The notes under the pieces were generated by a model that was not told where the DNA came from, did not search any database, and was given only the letters and a program-made list of their open reading frames with translations. A program made the translations under genes and the position numbers. Positions 14,763 to 24,235 of a DNA stretch of 64,000 bases are shown piece after piece. This DNA comes from RGIG3513 sp045658985 (GTDB taxonomy: Bacteria > Bacillota > Clostridia > Oscillospirales > Butyricicoccaceae), in NCBI GenBank assembly GCA_045658985.1, contig JAZOWC010000053.1:16836-80835 (forward strand). Direction: 5' to 3'. Each line of letters starts with the position of its first letter. The stretch's first letter is position 1.

Positions 14763-16430
14763 ATGCAGTACAAAAGCGATATAGAAATTGCACAGAGTGC
14801 AGTTATGCAGCCTATTGGCGAGATAGCAGCCAAACTCGGACTCAAAGAATCCGATTATGAGTGCTACGGCAGATATAAAGCAAAGATCAATCCCGAGGCA
14901 GCAGCAGGTGGAGCAAAGAGCAAGCTGATTCTGGTCACAGCCATCAGCCCCACTCCCGCGGGTGAGGGCAAGACCACTACCAGCGTAGGCCTCAGTGACG
15001 GTCTGAGCCGCATCGGCAAGAAGACTGTAGCTGCTCTGAGAGAGCCCTCTCTCGGCCCCGTGTTCGGCGTCAAGGGCGGTGCTGCAGGCGGCGGCTATGC
15101 TCAGGTTGTTCCCATGGAGGATTTGAACCTACATTTTACCGGTGACCTGCATGCTGTTACCACCGCTAACAATCTGCTCTCTGCAATGATAGACAACCAT
15201 ATCCATCAGGGCAATGCCCTTGGCATCGATCCCAAGCGTATCACATGGCGCAGATGTCTGGATATGAACGACCGTGCTCTCAGATCTATTCTTTGCGGTC
15301 TTGGCGGTACAGCCAACGGCGCTATCCGTGACGACGGCTTTGATATTACTGCAGCCAGCGAGGTTATGGCTGTTCTGTGCCTTGCTTCCGATCTCAAGGA
15401 TCTCAAAGAGCGTTTTGGCAGAATCGTTATCGGTTATACCTATGACAAGCAGCCCGTTACCGCATCCCAGCTGAAGGCTGAGGGAGCTATGGCCTGCCTG
15501 TTCCGTGAGGCTATCAAGCCCAATCTTGTACAGACTCTTGAGGGAACTCCCGTACTTATTCACGGCGGACCCTTTGCCAACATCGCACACGGCTGCAACT
15601 CTGTTGTTGCCACTAAGACCGCAATGGCTCTGGGTGATTATGTTGTTACCGAGGCAGGCTTCGGCGCAGATCTCGGTGCAGAGAAGTTCCTCGACATCAA
15701 GTGCCGTGCAGCAGGTATTGAGCCCGATGCAGTAGTTATTGTTGCTACGGTCCGCGGGCTCAAGCATCACGGCGGTGTCAAGAAGCAGGATCTGACCACC
15801 CCCAACGTTGAAGCGCTCAAGGCCGGTATGCCAAACCTGATGCGCCATGTGCATAATATTACCGAAGTTTTCGGCAAACCCGCCGTTGTTGCTATCAACA
15901 GATTCCCCACCGACAGCGATGAGGAAGTCGAGTGCGTAAAGCAGGCTTGCCTCGAGCAGGGAGTTGAAGCTGTTCTCAACGATTCCTGGAAGCTTGGCGG
16001 AGAGGGAGCAATCGAACTTGCAAACAAGGTCGTAGAGCTGTGCGAGAAGCCCTCCAAGCTGCAGTTTACTTATGAACTGGATGACAGCATTCAGGCCAAG
16101 CTCGACAAGATCGTACAGAAGATCTACGGCGGCGACAAGGCTGTGCTTACAGCTGATGCCAAGAGCCAGCTCAAGCGTCTGCGCGAGATGGGTGCAGACA
16201 AGCTGCCCATCTGTGTCGCAAAGACCCAGTACAGCTTCTCCGACGATCAGGGCAAGCTCGGCGCACCCGAAGGCTTCAAGGTCACTGTCCGCAATCTCAA
16301 GCTCAGCGCAGGCGCAGGCTTTGTCGTTGCGCTTACCGGTGATATCATGACCATGCCCGGTCTGCCCAAGGTTCCTTCGGCAGAGCTTATCGATATTGAC
16401 GAAAACGGCACCATCAGTGGACTGTTTTAA
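14763..16430 (+). CDS. fhs: Formate-tetrahydrofolate ligase
   Basis: A 555-residue enzyme of usual family length that makes 10-formyl-tetrahydrofolate from formate, ATP and tetrahydrofolate, feeding purine synthesis and, in acetogens, the methyl branch of the Wood-Ljungdahl pathway. The P-loop TPAGEGKTT is at 64-72, followed by EPSLGPVFG and KGGAAGGGYAQVVPMED, both invariant in the family, and FTGDLHAV. The C-terminus carries GDIMTMPGLPKVPSA. AAAGGAAGG precedes the ATG. Codon choice is strongly biased (many GGC, AAG, CTC), as expected of a highly expressed gene. No other Wood-Ljungdahl genes lie in the window. Confidence 0.98.
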   Translation: MQYKSDIEIAQSAVMQPIGEIAAKLGLKESDYECYGRYKAKINPEAAAGGAKSKLILVTAISPTPAGEGKTTTSVGLSDGLSRIGKKTVAALREPSLGPVFGVKGGAAGGGYAQVVPMEDLNLHFTGDLHAVTTANNLLSAMIDNHIHQGNALGIDPKRITWRRCLDMNDRALRSILCGLGGTANGAIRDDGFDITAASEVMAVLCLASDLKDLKERFGRIVIGYTYDKQPVTASQLKAEGAMACLFREAIKPNLVQTLEGTPVLIHGGPFANIAHGCNSVVATKTAMALGDYVVTEAGFGADLGAEKFLDIKCRAAGIEPDAVVIVATVRGLKHHGGVKKQDLTTPNVEALKAGMPNLMRHVHNITEVFGKPAVVAINRFPTDSDEEVECVKQACLEQGVEAVLNDSWKLGGEGAIELANKVVELCEKPSKLQFTYELDDSIQAKLDKIVQKIYGGDKAVLTADAKSQLKRLREMGADKLPICVAKTQYSFSDDQGKLGAPEGFKVTVRNLKLSAGAGFVVALTGDIMTMPGLPKVPSAELIDIDENGTISGLF

Positions 16431-16476
16431 TAGGTGCTGAACTTTAGTATTTGAGTTTTTTCAGGGAGGTGCAGAT

Positions 16477-18507
16477 ATGGACAAAAAACTGTCCAGAATG
16501 CTTTCTTCAAGCTCTATATTTTCTTTTGTACTGCTTGTGATCTTTGCGGGAATTACCGCGCTATTTCTCAAGTCGTACTATGTGGCAATAGGAGAGGGTA
16601 TAGCTATTGTAGCGATGTTTGTCTTCTATATGATCCGCAACAAAAAGAGGGCAAAAGATATCCGCAAGTATGTCGAAGATCTTGCATTTCAGATAGATGA
16701 CGCCACAAAGCTGTCTATCGTCAACTTCCCTCTGCCTATAGCCATTCTGCGTATAGACGGAGGTGAGGTTATATGGGGCAACAATCTCTTTTCCGACCTC
16801 AGCGGCAAAAAAGAGCATTTGTTCGAGATGCATATCAAAGACATCTTTCCGAGCTTTGATACAAAGTGGCTGATGGAAGGCAAACAGCTGTGCCCCTATG
16901 AGGTCGAACTCAACGGCAAGAGTTATAACATCTACGGCAGTATAGTCGACAGCCCCACCGAAAAAGGCAGAACTCTGCTTGCCACACTGTTCCTCGTGGA
17001 TATCACGGAGTTTTCTGATCTGAGACTCAAGCATGAAAAGAGCCGTCCTGTTGTTTCCATTGTTGTGGTCGACAGCTATGACGAACTCTACAAGGGCCTC
17101 AGCGAGTCCGAACGTTCTTCGCTCACCGCAAACATCGACTCTATAATTACAAGCTGGGCACAGCCCACGGGCGGCATAGTACGCCGTCTTGACCGTGACA
17201 GATATTTATTTATATTTGAGCATCAGGACTATATAGATATTGCCGCATCCAAGTTCTCGGTTCTTGATGAGATGAAGAACCTCACCAACAGTCAGGGTAT
17301 TACCGCAACTTTATCTATAGGTATAGGCAGGGGAGCGGACTGCGGATTCGGCGAGCTTTTCAAATACGCAAATCAGGGTATTGATATGGCGCTGTCCCGC
17401 GGTGGCGATCAGGTGGTCATCAAGACGAAGAACAAATATGAGTTCTTTGGAGGAAAGACCAAGCAGCTTGAAAAACGCACCAAAGTCAAAGCCCGTGTTA
17501 CCGCCAACGCCCTCAAGCAGTTTATCAATGAGTCGGATCACGTGTTTATTATGGGACACAAGTTCTCTGATCTTGACAGCGTAGGTGCTTCGGCAGGTGT
17601 ATGCGCCGCGGTAAGAGCATGCGGTAAGAAGCCTTATATTATTGTTGACCGCGCCAAGAGCAATGCAGGAGAGCTTATTGATGCTCTGGCCGCAAATCCT
17701 CTGTATGAGGGTGTATTTATCACCGAGAGTGATGCTATCATGATGGCAGGCGCACAGTCGCTGTGTATCGTCGTTGATACCTGCCGCCCCGATATCGTTG
17801 AGGGCCCCGAGCTTCTGCAGACGGTACAGCGTGTGGCGCTTATTGACCATCACAGACGTGCCGCGGATTTTATCGAAAACAGCGACATTACCCTGCACGA
17901 GACCTATGCGTCCAGTGCATCGGAGCTCGTTTCCGAACTGCTCCAGTATATCGTATCTCCCAGAGATATACTCAAGATCGAGGCAGAAGCTATGCTGTCA
18001 GGTATTGTTCTTGATACCAAGAGCTTTACTCTGCATACCGGTGTACGTACGTTTGAGGCTGCGGCATATCTCAAGCAGCTCGGTGCGGACACTCTTGAGG
18101 TCAAGCGTATGTTTGGCGGCGATATGGAAATGTATGTTAAAAAATACAGCATCATATCCAAAGCCAAGGAGATCGCACCCGGAATATCCCTGGCAGTCAT
18201 CAATGAACAGGTGGAACGTGCCGTTGCATCTATGGCCGCTGATGAGATGATGGGTATTGCAAGAATGAAAGCATCTGTTGTAGTATTCGGTGAAGGCAAC
18301 GGATGTGCCGTGTCTGCCCGTTCTTACGGTGACGTTAACGTGCAGGTGCTTATGGAGAAAATCGGCGGCGGCGGCAGCCTGAATATGGCCGGCGCGCAGT
18401 TTGCCGACAAGAAACCTGCAGAGGTTGCCAAGATGATCAGTGCAGCCGTAGCAGCATATAATGCTGAACTTGAGTCCAGCATGCAACAAAGAAAGGATGT
18501 AGAATAA
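16477..18507 (+). CDS. gdpP: GdpP-type cyclic-di-AMP phosphodiesterase
   Basis: A 676-residue membrane protein with the GdpP (YybT) domain order. Two membrane helices lie at about 15-31 and 36-53, a PAS domain at 75-150, a degenerate GGDEF domain at about 175-300, and a DHH-DHHA1 phosphodiesterase module at 335-665. The DHH part has MGHKFSDLDSVGA, VVDTCRPD and LIDHHRR; DHHA1 ends with GGGGSLNMAGAQF. It hydrolyses c-di-AMP to pApA, controlling potassium, turgor and cell-wall homeostasis. It directly precedes rplI with a TAATG overlap, and the gdpP-rplI-dnaB order is conserved in Firmicutes. GGGAGGTG precedes the ATG. Confidence 0.97.
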   Translation: MDKKLSRMLSSSSIFSFVLLVIFAGITALFLKSYYVAIGEGIAIVAMFVFYMIRNKKRAKDIRKYVEDLAFQIDDATKLSIVNFPLPIAILRIDGGEVIWGNNLFSDLSGKKEHLFEMHIKDIFPSFDTKWLMEGKQLCPYEVELNGKSYNIYGSIVDSPTEKGRTLLATLFLVDITEFSDLRLKHEKSRPVVSIVVVDSYDELYKGLSESERSSLTANIDSIITSWAQPTGGIVRRLDRDRYLFIFEHQDYIDIAASKFSVLDEMKNLTNSQGITATLSIGIGRGADCGFGELFKYANQGIDMALSRGGDQVVIKTKNKYEFFGGKTKQLEKRTKVKARVTANALKQFINESDHVFIMGHKFSDLDSVGASAGVCAAVRACGKKPYIIVDRAKSNAGELIDALAANPLYEGVFITESDAIMMAGAQSLCIVVDTCRPDIVEGPELLQTVQRVALIDHHRRAADFIENSDITLHETYASSASELVSELLQYIVSPRDILKIEAEAMLSGIVLDTKSFTLHTGVRTFEAAAYLKQLGADTLEVKRMFGGDMEMYVKKYSIISKAKEIAPGISLAVINEQVERAVASMAADEMMGIARMKASVVVFGEGNGCAVSARSYGDVNVQVLMEKIGGGGSLNMAGAQFADKKPAEVAKMISAAVAAYNAELESSMQQRKDVE

Positions 18508-18956
18508 TGAAAGTAATTCTTCTTCAGGATGTTAAAGCCCAGGGCAAAAAGGGCGAAATGATAAATGTCTCCGACGGTTATGCAAGAAACTTCCTGTTTC
18601 CCCGTAAACTGGCTATGGAAGCAACAACCGACGCAATGAATGCAAAAAAGAACGCCGATGCAGCCGTTGAGCGCAGAGCAAGACTGGAAAAAGAGAATTC
18701 TATGAAGCTCCGTGATGAACTGCCCTCCAAGCCCGTCAAGATTTATGCAAAAGCAGGTACCGGCGGCAGGCTTTTCGGTTCTGTTACCACCAAAGAGATA
18801 TCCGAAGAGCTCAAAAAGCAGCACGGTATCGATATCCCCAAAGCAAAGCTTGTACAGGACGATCCTATCAAGGCCTTTGGCACATACGAAATCAAGGCCA
18901 AACTTGCGGGAGAGATTACCGCAACAGTTACCGTGCAGGTCTTTGAGGCACAGTAA
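18507..18956 (+). CDS. rplI: 50S ribosomal protein L9
   Basis: A 149-residue protein of usual length. The N-terminal rRNA-binding domain has the signature MKVILLQDVKAQGKKGE and VSDGYARNFLFPRKLA (about 23-38). A long helix follows, then the C-terminal domain with GGRLFGSVTTKEI. L9 binds 23S rRNA at the base of the L1 stalk and helps reading-frame fidelity. Its ATG overlaps the gdpP stop by one base (TAATG), with AAAGGATG upstream, and dnaB follows after 30 bases, so the three are expressed together. Confidence 0.98.
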   Translation: MKVILLQDVKAQGKKGEMINVSDGYARNFLFPRKLAMEATTDAMNAKKNADAAVERRARLEKENSMKLRDELPSKPVKIYAKAGTGGRLFGSVTTKEISEELKKQHGIDIPKAKLVQDDPIKAFGTYEIKAKLAGEITATVTVQVFEAQ

Positions 18957-18986
18957 GCACAAAAATACAGTTGTGGAGGTCGCAGT

Positions 18987-20330
18987 ATGGACGATCTGCT
19001 GACCCGTCAGATTCCCTACAGTGCAGAGGCAGAGCAGGCTGTTCTGGGTTCTGTGCTCATAGACCCGGAAAAAACGGGAGATCTGATGGAACTGCTCACA
19101 CCGAGCGATTTTTATCTGGAAACAAACAGGTTAATTTTTGAGGCAATCAGCGACTTGTTTACCGCGGGCAGGACTGTTGATCCCGTGGTGCTTTTGGATG
19201 AGCTTATTTATCGCGGTCACGGCTCAAAGATCAGTCGGGACTATTTTATGCAGCTGATAGAGAGCACTCCCACCGCCGCTAATATCAAGGAGTATGCATC
19301 TATTGTCCGCGGCAAGAGTATGCTCAGAGAGCTGCAGGGCGTTGCCGACGATATTATCGAATCAACACGATCCCAGCAGGAGGATCCTCAGACTGTTGCA
19401 GATCTTGCCGAGCAGAGAATTTATGCCGTACGTCAGGGCAGAGAGGTCAAGTCGTTTACCCCCGTGTCCGAGGCTATCAAATCCGTGTATACCAGTTTGG
19501 ACGAGCTTGCTTCTACGCCCGGTCAGCTTCCCGGTTTGCCTACGGGTATCAGAGAGCTTGATAACTATATCGGAGGTCTCAACAAGAGCGACCTTATCCT
19601 GCTTGCGGCACGTCCCGGTATGGGTAAGACGGCCTTTGCTATGAATATGGCACTTAATGCAGCCAAAAGAACCCGCAAGACGGTTGTTTTTTTCCAGCTT
19701 GAGATGTCTGCCGAACAGATTGCTACAAGACTTCTGTCCAGCGAGGGCCATATCGACAGCAAGAAGCTGAGAATGGGTACGCTTGAGGACAGCGACTGGA
19801 TGGATATGGCAGACGCTACCAAGAGCCTCAGCGAGCTTCCTATTCTGCTTGACGATAACTCCGGTATATCTGTTGCCGAGATGAAGGCAAAGTGCCGCAG
19901 ACTTGGTGACAAGCTAGGACTTATTGTTATAGACTATCTGCAGTTGATGCGCGCTCCCGGGTTCAAGGGTGGAGACAACCGTGTTCAGGAGGTTGCCGAA
20001 ATATCCCGCTCGCTCAAAATTATGGCAAAAGATCTTGGTGTACCTGTTCTTTGCTGCTCCCAGCTTTCCCGCGGACCCGAAAAGCGTCCTAATAAGAAGC
20101 CTATGCTTTCTGACCTTCGTGAATCGGGTTCTATCGAGCAGGATGCCGATATCGTTCTGTTCCTCTATAGAGAGGACTATTATAACGAAGAGGGTAAGCC
20201 CAAGACCAATTCTGCGGATCTGATAGTTGCCAAAAACCGTCACGGTGAAACCGGCGAGATCAAGCTCCAGTGGATCGGTCAGTATTCTACATTCGTTTCC
20301 AGAGAAACAATTCACGATGAAGGTGTATGA
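18987..20330 (+). CDS. dnaB: Replicative DNA helicase DnaB (DnaC of Bacillus)
   Basis: A 447-residue hexameric helicase that unwinds DNA at the replication fork. The N-terminal domain (about 8-110) has the usual YSAEAEQAVLGS start. The RecA-like domain carries Walker A in ARPGMGKTAF (208-217), an H1a EMSAEQ, Walker B LIVIDYLQLM near 312-321, and a C-terminal DADIVLFLYREDYY. There is no intein, and the length is normal. GGAGGTCGC precedes the ATG at 18987. The stop overlaps the next gene, tilS, by 14 bases. Confidence 0.98.
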   Translation: MDDLLTRQIPYSAEAEQAVLGSVLIDPEKTGDLMELLTPSDFYLETNRLIFEAISDLFTAGRTVDPVVLLDELIYRGHGSKISRDYFMQLIESTPTAANIKEYASIVRGKSMLRELQGVADDIIESTRSQQEDPQTVADLAEQRIYAVRQGREVKSFTPVSEAIKSVYTSLDELASTPGQLPGLPTGIRELDNYIGGLNKSDLILLAARPGMGKTAFAMNMALNAAKRTRKTVVFFQLEMSAEQIATRLLSSEGHIDSKKLRMGTLEDSDWMDMADATKSLSELPILLDDNSGISVAEMKAKCRRLGDKLGLIVIDYLQLMRAPGFKGGDNRVQEVAEISRSLKIMAKDLGVPVLCCSQLSRGPEKRPNKKPMLSDLRESGSIEQDADIVLFLYREDYYNEEGKPKTNSADLIVAKNRHGETGEIKLQWIGQYSTFVSRETIHDEGV

Positions 20331-21642
20331 TACTTTAACCAAGTATAATATGACCCGGGGCGTAGAGCGTGTGCTTTGCGCCCTTTCGGGCGGGATGGAT
20401 TCTGTTGTTCTGACCCATTTTTTGGCAACAAATGCCGAAAAACTGGGCATAACAGTTTGCGCCGCACATTTTTCTCACGGTATACGAAAGGATGCGGCAC
20501 AATCTGAAAGAGCGCTTTGCGAGAGACTGTGTGAGGACCTGAGGATCGAGCTTGTTTGCGGAGAGGGTGACAGCATTGCATATGCTGCAGAAAACAAGAT
20601 GGGACTTGAGCAGGCCGCCCGTGAGCTGAGATACAACTTCTTAAAATCTGCTGCAAAACAGCTTGGAGCTGACAGAATTGCCACAGCTCATCACGCAAAC
20701 GATAATGTTGAAACGATAATTATGAACGCATGCCGCGGCTCGGGTGTAAAGGGTATGTGCGGCATCCCTCCGGTGCGGGATGAGTTTATCAGGCCGCTGA
20801 TTGAGACCTACCGTGCAGATATAGAGAACTATGCTGCAGCTTTCGGTCTTGATTATGCTATAGATTCAACCAACTTTGAGCCTTGCTGCAACCGCAACAG
20901 AATCAGACTGCTTGATCTGCCTCAGATGCGGGAGATATATCCCGATTTTGACAGGCTGATTAACAGGTTTTCCGATCAAGCAAGAATATATAACGGCAAG
21001 ATAAAGTGTCAAGCAAACAGCCTTGTCAAGCATTGCAAAATAAAGGAAAACGAGTTATTTATTGAACTCGATAACTTACTTGGTGCGGAGAATGCCGTTG
21101 TGTACAGAGCATTTGAGATCATGAGCAGAATGGCGGGTTCCGATGCGATGCTTTCGAGCAGGCATCTTGATTCTTTGTACCGGTTATGTATGTCAGACGA
21201 CCCATCGGCATCTGTTGACCTGCCGGGATTAAGGGTGTGCAGACGGTACGGCAGTCTTGTTTTTTTAAAACCCGTATGCAAAACAGTGCTTGAGGATACA
21301 CTAATAGGAATTGATGAATCTGTCACTTTCGGTGATTGGCAGATTGAACTGACCGACGGCCGACGTGACGGAGCATATCATGCTGATGCGACAAAGCTTT
21401 CTTTTCCGCTTAGTGTACGTTCCCGCCGTGAGGGGGATCGTATATTCATAGGCGGGATGCACAAATCCGCAAAAAAGCTTATGATAGACCGTAAAATCCC
21501 AAAAGAAATGCGTGACAATATTCCGGTTTTGTTAGATAATAACAGGGTAGTGGCAATAGCGGGGATAGGTTTTGACCGAACCTACGCATCCGACAAAGAA
21601 AACAATATTATATCAATATATTTTCGGAGGATAGAGTTATGA
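20317..21642 (+). CDS. tilS: tRNA(Ile)-lysidine synthase TilS
   Basis: A 441-residue protein. The PP-loop LSGGMDSVVL (about 23-32) identifies the N-type ATP pyrophosphatase domain; HHANDNVET and RGSGVKGMCGI follow, and the C-terminal TilS domain contains SRREGDR and KKLMIDRKIP. TilS adds lysine to C34 of tRNA-Ile(CAU), changing its codon from AUG to AUA and its charging from Met to Ile; it is essential. The chosen start is the ATG at 20317, inside the end of dnaB. The frame is open further upstream, but that part is dnaB in another frame. Translation is probably coupled to dnaB, as the ribosome binding site is weak. Confidence 0.95.
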   Translation: MKVYDTLTKYNMTRGVERVLCALSGGMDSVVLTHFLATNAEKLGITVCAAHFSHGIRKDAAQSERALCERLCEDLRIELVCGEGDSIAYAAENKMGLEQAARELRYNFLKSAAKQLGADRIATAHHANDNVETIIMNACRGSGVKGMCGIPPVRDEFIRPLIETYRADIENYAAAFGLDYAIDSTNFEPCCNRNRIRLLDLPQMREIYPDFDRLINRFSDQARIYNGKIKCQANSLVKHCKIKENELFIELDNLLGAENAVVYRAFEIMSRMAGSDAMLSSRHLDSLYRLCMSDDPSASVDLPGLRVCRRYGSLVFLKPVCKTVLEDTLIGIDESVTFGDWQIELTDGRRDGAYHADATKLSFPLSVRSRREGDRIFIGGMHKSAKKLMIDRKIPKEMRDNIPVLLDNNRVVAIAGIGFDRTYASDKENNIISIYFRRIEL

Positions 21643-22184
21643 GCAATATGAGAGATGACACAAAAGGTGTTCTGATCAGCAGTGAGGAAATAGCAGCCGT
21701 TGTCAAGAGATTGGGCAAAGAAATATCGGATGATTACGCAGACAGCTGTCCCGTTATGGTATCCATTCTTAAGGGTGCTTTCATTTTTATGGCTGATCTG
21801 GTTCGCGAGGTTACCGTGCCTTGCACCATTGACTTTATGTGTGTTTCCAGTTACGGCAACGGAGCAGAAACCTCGGGAAGAGTTAAAATTATTAAGGATT
21901 TAGACACAAATATTGAAGGAAAAGATGTTATAATCGTTGAGGATATCCTGGACAGCGGTGTAACACTCTCTCACCTTATCAAAATGCTTTCTCAGAGAAA
22001 CCCCAAGTCTATCAAGATCTGTACTCTGTTTGATAAGCCTGAGAGACACAAGGTGGATATCAAACCTGCATATAAGGGTGTTGACGTTCCCAACGAGTTT
22101 ATTGTTGGTTACGGCCTCGACTATGCAGAGAGATACCGTAATCTGCCTGACGTTTGCATTCTCAAACCTGAGATATACGCATAA
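21639..22184 (+). CDS. hpt: Hypoxanthine phosphoribosyltransferase
   Basis: A 181-residue purine salvage enzyme that converts hypoxanthine and guanine with PRPP into IMP and GMP. The PRPP-binding motif VIIVEDILDSG lies near 96-106, with ILKGAFIFMADL (43-54) and the FIVGYGLDYAERYRNLP loop near the C-terminus. The ATG overlaps the tilS stop by four bases. The tilS-hpt-ftsH order is highly conserved in Firmicutes, supporting the call. Confidence 0.97.
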   Translation: MSNMRDDTKGVLISSEEIAAVVKRLGKEISDDYADSCPVMVSILKGAFIFMADLVREVTVPCTIDFMCVSSYGNGAETSGRVKIIKDLDTNIEGKDVIIVEDILDSGVTLSHLIKMLSQRNPKSIKICTLFDKPERHKVDIKPAYKGVDVPNEFIVGYGLDYAERYRNLPDVCILKPEIYA

Positions 22185-22217
22185 TCTACATAAATCGGCA
22201 AAGGAGCTGATGTATTC

Positions 22218-24179
22218 TTGAACAATACACCTACAAACCGTACCCCTTCGGGAAAAAAGAAAAAGGGGATAGGACTCTATATTCTTATTATGCTCGTTCT
22301 TATCGGAACGCTGATCGCTACATTCGGCGGCTTTGGTGATGACGAGGAGCAGCCTTCTTATGATGAAATTCTCGGATATTTCCGTGACAGTGAGGTTACC
22401 GAGTTTACGATAGATGGCATTGACCTTGAGGCAAAGCTCAAAGACGGCAAGGTTGTTTATTACAGATTACCCAGCATCGGGGTATTTCTCGAAGATGCCG
22501 GAGAGTGGATAGAGCGTGACAGAAACGCAGGCACTCTCAAGCAGAATTATGTGGTTGAGACTGTGTCCTGGTGGGCAAGTATGCTGCCCTATCTGCTGAT
22601 CATCGGCGTATTCATTATCTTCTGGATAATTATGATGAACCGTCAGGATGGCGGCGCAAAGGGCACAATGAACTTTGGCAAGTCCCGTGCAAAGATGGCA
22701 ACCGAGGAGAATACCAAAGTCAACTTTAATGATGTTGCAGGTGCCGATGAGGAGAAAAAAGATCTCGAGGAGATCGTAGACTTCCTCAAAGATCCCAAGC
22801 GTTTTCTTGAGCTTGGCGCACGCATCCCCAAGGGCGTGCTGCTTGTCGGCCCTCCGGGCACAGGTAAGACTCTCATAGCCAAAGCAGTTGCAGGAGAGGC
22901 AGGCGTACCCTTCTTCTCTATTTCCGGCTCTGACTTTGTTGAGCTTTACGTCGGTGTCGGTGCATCACGTGTACGCGACCTTTTTGCCACCGCAAAGAAG
23001 CATGCACCTGCCATAGTGTTTATTGATGAGATTGACGCAGTAGGCCGCAGACGTGGCGCAGGTCTCGGCGGCGGACATGACGAACGTGAACAGACCCTCA
23101 ACCAGCTGCTTGTTGAGATGGACGGTTTTGGCAATAATACAGGTGTTATTGTTATTGCGGCTACAAACCGTGCAGATATTCTTGACCCCGCTCTGCTCCG
23201 TCCCGGCAGATTTGACCGCCAGATCTATATCGGCGTTCCCGATATAAAGGGCAGAGAAGCAATACTCAAGGTTCATTCTGCAAGAAAGCCCTTTGAGGAT
23301 GATATCAGCTTTGAATCTATAGCACGCAGCACGGTTGGATTTACCGGCGCTGACCTCGAGAATCTGCTTAATGAAGCTGCACTTCTTACCGCACGCGCAG
23401 GCAAGAAAAAGATCGGCAACCGTGAGATAGAAGAAGCATTCATTAAGATCATCATGGGAAACGAGAAGAAGGGCCGCGTCATCAACGAGCGAGAGCGCAG
23501 ACTGACTGCATACCACGAGGCAGGTCATGCAATCACCGCAAGACTGCTGCCCACTCAGGACCCTGTTCAGCAGATTTCCATCATTCCCAGAGGCAGAGCA
23601 GGCGGATTTACGCTCAATATGCCCAAAGAGGACAAATACACCTCATCCAAGAATGAGATGCTTGATGAGATTGTAGTTCTGCTTGGCGGCAGAGCCGCTG
23701 AGAAGCTGCGTATGGATGATATTTCCACTGGTGCATCCAACGATATCGAGCGCGCAAGTGAGCTTGCACGCAAGATGGTAACCAAGTTCGGTATGAGCGA
23801 CAAGCTTGGCCCCATTTGCTTTGGCTCCGATCATGATGAGGTGTTCCTCGGCAGAGATCTGACTACCTCCAAGAATATGTCCGACGGAACGGCCAAGGTC
23901 ATTGACGATGAGATCAAGGCGCTGATCGACAGTGCATACGAGCGCTCCCTGCAGCTGCTCAATGACAACATGGATGCCGTGGAGCGTGTTGCTGCATACC
24001 TGCTCGAGCATGAGACAATGTATGCCAAGGAGTTTGAGCTGGTTTTCAACGACCAGCCCGTTCCCGAAAATATCAACAAGACTGTTGTAGAGACAGCTGC
24101 TGAGAGTGAAACAAAGCCCGAAGCTCAGGATCAGCAGGACGAAAAGGCAGAAATAAACCCCGAGGATACACAGAATTAA
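22218..24179 (+). CDS. ftsH: ATP-dependent zinc metalloprotease FtsH
   Basis: A 653-residue membrane protease. Two helices at about 18-37 and 122-140 flank an extracytoplasmic domain. The AAA module has Walker A GPPGTGKT (211-218), Walker B IVFIDEIDA and the second region of homology ATNRADILDPALLRPGR. The zinc-binding HEAGH is at 433-437. FtsH degrades misfolded membrane proteins and selected regulators. The start is a TTG at 22218 behind AAGGAG (22201-22206); the nearby ATG at 22210 leads to a stop after three codons. The tail beyond residue 625 is acidic and Gln-rich. A terminator follows. Confidence 0.97.
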   Translation: MNNTPTNRTPSGKKKKGIGLYILIMLVLIGTLIATFGGFGDDEEQPSYDEILGYFRDSEVTEFTIDGIDLEAKLKDGKVVYYRLPSIGVFLEDAGEWIERDRNAGTLKQNYVVETVSWWASMLPYLLIIGVFIIFWIIMMNRQDGGAKGTMNFGKSRAKMATEENTKVNFNDVAGADEEKKDLEEIVDFLKDPKRFLELGARIPKGVLLVGPPGTGKTLIAKAVAGEAGVPFFSISGSDFVELYVGVGASRVRDLFATAKKHAPAIVFIDEIDAVGRRRGAGLGGGHDEREQTLNQLLVEMDGFGNNTGVIVIAATNRADILDPALLRPGRFDRQIYIGVPDIKGREAILKVHSARKPFEDDISFESIARSTVGFTGADLENLLNEAALLTARAGKKKIGNREIEEAFIKIIMGNEKKGRVINERERRLTAYHEAGHAITARLLPTQDPVQQISIIPRGRAGGFTLNMPKEDKYTSSKNEMLDEIVVLLGGRAAEKLRMDDISTGASNDIERASELARKMVTKFGMSDKLGPICFGSDHDEVFLGRDLTTSKNMSDGTAKVIDDEIKALIDSAYERSLQLLNDNMDAVERVAAYLLEHETMYAKEFELVFNDQPVPENINKTVVETAAESETKPEAQDQQDEKAEINPEDTQN

Positions 24180-24186
24180 CAATATA

Positions 24187-24221
24187 CCGCCTCAAAACAG
24201 TCGGGTTTTGAGGCGGTTTTT
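24187..24221 (+). terminator. Intrinsic terminator after ftsH
   Basis: Twelve-bp stem CCGCCTCAAAAC/GTTTTGAGGCGG, loop AGTCGG, then TTTTT, ending 15 bases before the next ATG. Confidence 0.9.
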
Positions 24222-24235
24222 GTACAGGAGAACGT

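Noticed and set aside
22210..22221. ATG at 22210 as ftsH start
   Set aside because: This frame stops after three codons; the TTG at 22218 opens the long FtsH frame with correct spacing to AAGGAG.
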